DNA of 16,998 bases. Source: SZUA-521 sp041738285 (GTDB taxonomy: Bacteria; Pseudomonadota; Gammaproteobacteria; Pseudomonadales; Azotimanducaceae). Both the position numbers and the translations under genes were made by a program. Under the pieces are notes generated by a model. It ran no database searches and had not been told where the DNA came from. It saw nothing but the letters and a program-made list of their open reading frames with translations. Location: positions 1 to 16,998 of the forward strand of contig JBGSQB010000176.1 in NCBI GenBank assembly GCA_041738285.1. The letters are read 5' to 3'. This document shows, in pieces, positions 13,139-16,998 of this stretch. The number at the start of each line of letters is the position of its first letter. Position 1 is the first letter of the stretch.

Positions 13139-15156
13139 GCTTTGAGCAATCGTTCGGCGCGAATGGCATGGATCTCGTCACGCAACCGCGCCGCTTCCTC
13201 GAACTCCAGATTGCGCGCGTGTTCGAGCATTTCGTTTTCGAGCCTGGTGAGCAGCTTGCCGAGCGCCTTGGGATCGGTGGGCAGATCGCGCGTCGTCGCC
13301 TTCGAGTCGGTTCCCTTGCGCCGTGGCGCCTGGCCGGGCGCAGGTGCACGGGCGCCCTCCATGATGTCGGTTACCGTCTTGATGATGCCCTTGGGCGTGA
13401 TGCCGTGCGCGAGGTTGTGCGCCACCTGTTTTTCACGGCGACGATTCGTTTCTTCCAATGCGCGCTCGATGGAGCCGGTCATCTTGTCGGCATACAGCAC
13501 CGCGCGACCGCGCAGATTGCGCGCCGCGCGCCCAATCGTCTGAATCAGCGAACGCTCCGCCCGCAGGAAGCCCTCTTTGTCCGCATCGAGAATTGCGACC
13601 AGCGACACCTCCGGCATGTCGAGCCCTTCTCGCAGCAAATTGATGCCGACCAGCACGTCGAATTCACCGAGGCGCAGATCACGGATGATCTCCATGCGCT
13701 CGACGGTGTCGATGTCGGAGTGCAGGTAGCGCACGCGCACGCCATGCTCGTCGAGATACTCGGTGAGGTCTTCCGCCATCCGCTTGGTCAGCACCGTCAC
13801 CAGCACGCGCTCGCCACGCTCGACAGTGAGGTGGATTTCGCTGAGAAGATCGTCGACCTGATTCGAGGCCGGACGGATCTCCACATCGGGATCGACCAGC
13901 CCCGTCGGGCGCACGACCTGTTCAACGACCTGCCCCGCGTTGGCCGCTTCGTAGTTACCCGGCGTTGCCGACACGAAGATCATCTGCGGCGCGAGCGCTT
14001 CCCACTCATCGAACCGCAACGGCCGGTTGTCGAGGGCCGACGGCAGGCGGAAGCCATACTCGACCAGGGTTTCCTTGCGCGACCGATCGCCTTTGAACAT
14101 GGCGCCGATCTGCGGCACGGTGACGTGCGACTCATCGATGATCAGCAGCGCATCTTTCGGCAGATAGTCGAACAACGTCGGTGGTGGTTCACCGCTCTTG
14201 CGGCCGGACAGATAGCGCGAGTAGTTCTCGATGCCCGAGCAGTAACCGAGTTCCCGAATCATCTCGAGGTCGAATCGCGTGCGCTGCTCCAGACGCTGGG
14301 CTTCGACCAGCTTGTGCTGGTCGGTCAGCCACTTGAGCCGATCCTGCAACTCGTCCTTGATGTCGTCGAGCACGGCGAGAATGCGGTCCCGCGGCGTGAC
14401 ATAGTGCGTCTTCGGGAAAATCGTGTACCTGGGCACACGGTTGATCACTTCACCGGTCAACGGATCGAACACCGACAGATTTTCAATCTCGTCATCGTAC
14501 AGTTCGACGCGAACGGCCTCCTTCTCGCTCTCTGCAGGAAAGATGTCGACCACGTCGCCCCGCACCCGGTAGGTGCCGCGCTGGAACACCATGTCGTTGC
14601 GCGAATACTGCAGCTCCGCCAGCCGCACCAGAATATAACGCTGATCCACACGATCACCGCGATCCAGGTGCAGCACCATCTTCAGATACGACCCGGGATC
14701 ACCCAGACCGTAGATGGCCGACACCGACGCGACAATCACCGTATCGCGCCGCTCGATGATGGCCTTAGTGGCCGACAGACGCATCTGCTCGATGTGCGCG
14801 TTGACCGAGGAATCCTTCTCGATGTACGTGTCCGATGAGGGCACATACGCTTCGGGCTGGTAGTAGTCGTAGTAGGAAACGAAGTACTCGACCGCATTGT
14901 TCGGGAAGAACTCTTTGAACTCGCCGTACAACTGCGCGGCCAACGTCTTGTTGGGCGCGAGCACGAGCGTCGGCCGCTGCACGGACTGAATCACGTTGGC
15001 GATCGTGAACGTCTTACCCGAACCCGTTACGCCCAGCAGGGTTTGCGAGGCGAGACCCGATTCCAGACCATCGATGAGGTTTGCGATCGCCGCCGGCTGA
15101 TCGCCCGCCGGTTTGAAGTTGGCATCGACGCGGAATTCATTGACCGCAACTGACAT
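13135..15156 (-). CDS. uvrB: UvrABC excinuclease subunit B
   Basis: UvrB is the damage-verifying helicase-like subunit of nucleotide excision repair. It is loaded by UvrA and then recruits UvrC for dual incision. At 673 residues it matches E. coli UvrB. Visible motifs are the Walker A GVTGSGKTFT (42-51), the DNA-clamping beta-hairpin region YYDYYQPEAYVPSSDTYIEK (from about 95), the Walker B-type DESHVTVPQIG, and motif VI QTIGRAARN. The UVR domain at the C terminus (LENEMLEHARNLEFEEAARL) binds UvrC. ATG 15156 gives the standard N terminus (NEFRVDANFKPAGDQP), though the ribosome-binding site is weak. I saw no E. coli-type LexA box upstream; a -10-like TACAAT is at 15186-15191 on the minus strand. 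The MFS gene follows with a 4-base overlap. Confidence 0.98.
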   Translation of the reverse strand: MSVAVNEFRVDANFKPAGDQPAAIANLIDGLESGLASQTLLGVTGSGKTFTIANVIQSVQRPTLVLAPNKTLAAQLYGEFKEFFPNNAVEYFVSYYDYYQPEAYVPSSDTYIEKDSSVNAHIEQMRLSATKAIIERRDTVIVASVSAIYGLGDPGSYLKMVLHLDRGDRVDQRYILVRLAELQYSRNDMVFQRGTYRVRGDVVDIFPAESEKEAVRVELYDDEIENLSVFDPLTGEVINRVPRYTIFPKTHYVTPRDRILAVLDDIKDELQDRLKWLTDQHKLVEAQRLEQRTRFDLEMIRELGYCSGIENYSRYLSGRKSGEPPPTLFDYLPKDALLIIDESHVTVPQIGAMFKGDRSRKETLVEYGFRLPSALDNRPLRFDEWEALAPQMIFVSATPGNYEAANAGQVVEQVVRPTGLVDPDVEIRPASNQVDDLLSEIHLTVERGERVLVTVLTKRMAEDLTEYLDEHGVRVRYLHSDIDTVERMEIIRDLRLGEFDVLVGINLLREGLDMPEVSLVAILDADKEGFLRAERSLIQTIGRAARNLRGRAVLYADKMTGSIERALEETNRRREKQVAHNLAHGITPKGIIKTVTDIMEGARAPAPGQAPRRKGTDSKATTRDLPTDPKALGKLLTRLENEMLEHARNLEFEEAARLRDEIHAIRAERLLKA

Positions 15157-15168
15157 GAGCAGACCGGT

Positions 15169-15191
15169 GTCCGAACGGACCGCGTATTGTA
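15169..15191 (-). promoter_or_regulatory. Possible uvrB -10 element and start-site palindrome
   Basis: On the minus strand TACAAT (15186-15191) is a fair -10 element; no good -35 is seen at normal spacing. A 12-base perfect palindrome, GTCCGTTCGGAC (15169-15180), lies where transcription would start, 13 bases ahead of the uvrB ATG. It could be an operator or a small 5' hairpin. It does not match the E. coli LexA box. Confidence 0.3.
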
Positions 15192-15257
15192 CGCGCTGCG
15201 CCCGCCCCGTCGCCTCGGCAAACGATGCTAAGTTAGCGGGTCTGTCAGGGGGGTGAG

Positions 15258-16694
15258 ATGCCGAATTCGCCAGTGTCCATGCGCACGAAGCTTGCGTTCG
15301 GTATCGGTGCCTCGGGCGAAGCGGCTACCAACTGGATCTTCAACGCCCTCACCTTCTTCTATTACAACCAGATCCTCGGGCTGTCGGGCACGCTCACGGC
15401 CGCCGCCGTGACGGTCGGCATCGTGTCGGACGCCATGACCGACCCGCTCATGGGCTCCATCTCCGATCGCTTCAGGTCGCGCTGGGGCCGTCGTCACCCC
15501 TTCATGTTCGCAGCCCCCTTGCCCTTGGTGCTGTGCATCTACGCCATCTTCAATCCGCCAGCCGACCTCGAAACGACGAGTCTCTTCCTCTGGTTCATGG
15601 TCTTCACCGTCGGCATGCGCGTGTGTTCGACCCTGTTCGCGGTGCCGCACCTCGCGCTCGGTGCCGAGCTGTCCGACGACTACAACGAGCGCTCCAAGGT
15701 GATGAGCTACAACAACGTCTTCACCTACGGCGGCGTGATCGTCATGCACATCGCCGTCTGGTTCGTGATCTTCCCAGCCTTCGACAATGGCCGAATGCAT
15801 CAGGAGGCCTACTACCCGGTGGTGTTCTTCTGCTGCACGCTGATCATGCTGTGCATCCTCACCTCGGCCTATCAGACCCGTGACCGCATCCCGTTCTTGA
15901 AACGCGTACCGAACGATTTACCGCCATTCGGCATGCGCCAGCTCGGCCGCGAGATGTGGTCCGCCATGCAGAACCGGCACTACCGCTTCCTGCTGCTTGG
16001 GCTGTTCTTCCTGTCGGTGATGATCGGCACTCACGAAACCCTTGGCCTGTACATGGCCACCTTCTATTGGGAACTGACCGACTACCAGATCGGCTGGCTC
16101 ATCCTCAACAACGTGTTCGGCTACGCGATCGGCTTCATCTTCACCGCGGCGCTGCACGAGCGCTTCGACAAGCGCTGGACGATCGTCGCATCCGCCGCGG
16201 GGCTGAGCGTGTTCTGGTCCACCGCCGTCACGCTGCGGCTGTTCGACCTCGCGCCTGAAAACACCACGACCGCGCTGGTCATCTTCATCATCGCCATCGG
16301 CACGTTCTCCTCGGCATGTGGCTCGATCCTCAATATCAGCGTCATGTCGGCGCTCGCCGACATCTCCGACGAACACGAGCTGCTGACCGGCCGTCGCCAG
16401 GAAGGCATCTTCTATTCCGCGCGCACGTTCTTCGCTAAGGCAACGAACGGCGTCGGTCACGTGGTCGCCGGGATTGCCCTCGATGTGATCGAGTTCCCTA
16501 CCGGCGCCGTGCCCGGCACCATCGAGCCCGACAAGATCATGGCGCTGGGGTTGATCGACGGGCCGTTTGCGATGGTTTGGGGATTGCTCGGTGCCTGCCT
16601 CTACACGGGTTACCGGATCGACAAGGCGTATCACGGCAGAGTCCGGGACAAGCTCGACGCGCGGATTGCCGAAGGCGTTCAACTCGAAGCATGA
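15258..16694 (+). CDS. GPH-family (glycoside-pentoside-hexuronide) cation symporter homologue
   Basis: This 478-residue inner-membrane protein belongs to the MFS_2/GPH family of sodium- or proton-coupled sugar symporters (MelB-like). The family signature is clear near residues 57-82: SDAMTDPLMGSISDRF followed by SRWGRRHPF. The protein has about 12 hydrophobic segments, and the central loop (about residues 210-235) is charged. Its N terminus MRTKLAFGIGASGEA is typical. The substrate is not evident, and family members near catabolic genes are often not sugar carriers. The start is supported by AGGGGGG (15247-15253), 4 bases before ATG. It diverges from uvrB across 101 bases, which contain a GCTAAGTTAGC palindrome (15227-15237). 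Nothing downstream before tRNA-Asn appears co-transcribed. Confidence 0.92.
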   Translation: MPNSPVSMRTKLAFGIGASGEAATNWIFNALTFFYYNQILGLSGTLTAAAVTVGIVSDAMTDPLMGSISDRFRSRWGRRHPFMFAAPLPLVLCIYAIFNPPADLETTSLFLWFMVFTVGMRVCSTLFAVPHLALGAELSDDYNERSKVMSYNNVFTYGGVIVMHIAVWFVIFPAFDNGRMHQEAYYPVVFFCCTLIMLCILTSAYQTRDRIPFLKRVPNDLPPFGMRQLGREMWSAMQNRHYRFLLLGLFFLSVMIGTHETLGLYMATFYWELTDYQIGWLILNNVFGYAIGFIFTAALHERFDKRWTIVASAAGLSVFWSTAVTLRLFDLAPENTTTALVIFIIAIGTFSSACGSILNISVMSALADISDEHELLTGRRQEGIFYSARTFFAKATNGVGHVVAGIALDVIEFPTGAVPGTIEPDKIMALGLIDGPFAMVWGLLGACLYTGYRIDKAYHGRVRDKLDARIAEGVQLEA

Positions 16695-16727
16695 GGCGCC
16701 ATCCGCGATGGTGATGAGGCGCAGGTC

Positions 16728-16755
16728 TTGCAAATCGGGCACCGCTGCCTAAAAT
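16728..16755 (+). promoter_or_regulatory. Predicted promoter for tRNA-Asn
   Basis: TTGCAA (16728-16733) and TAAAAT (16750-16755) are separated by 16 bases and both fit the sigma-70 consensus well. The start would lie near 16762, about 10 bases before the mature tRNA 5' end. The element sits 33 bases after the GPH transporter stop. Confidence 0.65.
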
Positions 16756-16771
16756 TCGCTTCCCGACCTAT

Positions 16772-16847
16772 TCCGCCTTAGCTCAGCTGGTAGAGCAACG
16801 GACTGTTAATCCGTGGGTCGCTGGTTCGAGCCCAGCAGGCGGAGCCA
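16772..16847 (+). tRNA. tRNA-Asn (anticodon GTT)
   Basis: A complete 76-base cloverleaf is visible. The acceptor TCCGCCT/AGGCGGA is perfect, with T8 and A9. The D-stem is GCTC/GAGC with loop AGCTGGTA. The anticodon stem ACGGA/TCCGT encloses CTGTTAA, giving anticodon GTT (codon AAC, asparagine). The T-stem GCTGG/CCAGC carries loop TTCGAGC. Discriminator G and the CCA end are encoded, as in E. coli tRNA-Asn. The structured, repeat-containing DNA directly downstream fits tRNA genes being integration targets. Confidence 0.98.
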
Positions 16848-16998
16848 TATACATCAAGGTCCGAACCGGACACATAGGTGACGTTTTATACCGAAGACAT
16901 GGTTAACACCTTCGGTAGGAACGGATTCACGGCCGGTTCGATCCGGCCTTCATCCTGATCAAAAAATCCTAGATCAAAGTCCATAAAGCTCACAACCC
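16848..16998. repeat. Hairpin- and repeat-rich DNA after tRNA-Asn, possible edge of a mobile element
   Basis: Three inverted repeats follow each other: GTCCG-AAC-CGGAC (16859-16871); TACCGAAG/CTTCGGTA, 8 bp around 13 bases (16889-16917); and GGCCGG/CCGGCC around TTCGAT (16931-16948). After them comes an imperfect direct repeat, ATCCTGATCAAA (16952-16963) and ATCCTAGATCAAA (16966-16978). The spaced, related blocks ACATAGGTGAC and ACATGGTTAAC (from 16872 and 16897) recall the sub-terminal repeats I associate with IS481-like element ends, but this is memory of style, not a match I can prove. No coding frame is visible before the window stops. Confidence 0.4.

Noticed and set aside
13087..14838. 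583-residue plus-strand reading frame
   Set aside because: It is antisense to uvrB, a highly conserved gene. Long antisense frames are common in GC-rich DNA.
15157..15257. LexA (SOS) box ahead of uvrB
   Set aside because: No CTG-N10-CAG type site was found. The palindrome present has a different sequence.
1..16998. CRISPR array or complete insertion sequence
   Set aside because: No regularly spaced direct repeats and no transposase gene were seen anywhere in the window.

Overview
This is a high-G+C chromosomal segment from a proteobacterium, most likely a gammaproteobacterium. The evidence is the infC-rpmI-rplT-pheS-pheT gene order, an infC gene starting with a rare ATT codon, tRNA genes with encoded CCA ends, and a 673-residue UvrB. 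The lineage call is inference. A steroid- or hydrocarbon-degrading type (Nevskiales/Steroidobacter-like) would suit the catabolic genes, but the sequence does not prove it.

Layout. Positions 1-4435 (minus strand) hold the translation operon infC (IF3), rpmI (bL35), rplT (bL20), pheS and pheT, with pheT cut by the window edge. It has a promoter and a terminator-like hairpin ahead of infC, and an attenuator-like structure between rplT and pheS. Upstream on the same strand is tRNA-Val(GAC) at 4652-4728, where many gammaproteobacteria have thrS. Positions 4729-5215 hold no convincing gene, only the tRNA promoter and a long GC-rich inverted repeat. A membrane-bound GGDEF-EAL cyclic-di-GMP enzyme follows at 5216-7855 (minus).

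Positions 8041-11674 (plus) form a tight three-gene unit behind a good sigma-70 promoter: an acyl-CoA synthetase, a class-III PLP aminotransferase of the glutamate-1-semialdehyde aminomutase type, and a protein made of two EthD domains. It looks like a small uncharacterised catabolic operon. Convergent to it, 3 bases away, is an MFS transporter (minus) that overlaps the stop codon of uvrB (minus) by 4 bases. A GPH-type sugar/cation symporter homologue (plus) diverges from uvrB. The window closes with tRNA-Asn(GTT), followed by about 150 bases of hairpins and imperfect repeats that look like the edge of a mobile element or integration site.

The most interesting points are the pheST attenuator with two competing hairpins and no visible Phe leader peptide, the hairpin ahead of infC, the CoA ligase-aminotransferase-double-EthD operon, and the structured DNA after tRNA-Asn. 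No CRISPR array, complete insertion sequence or phage gene was seen.
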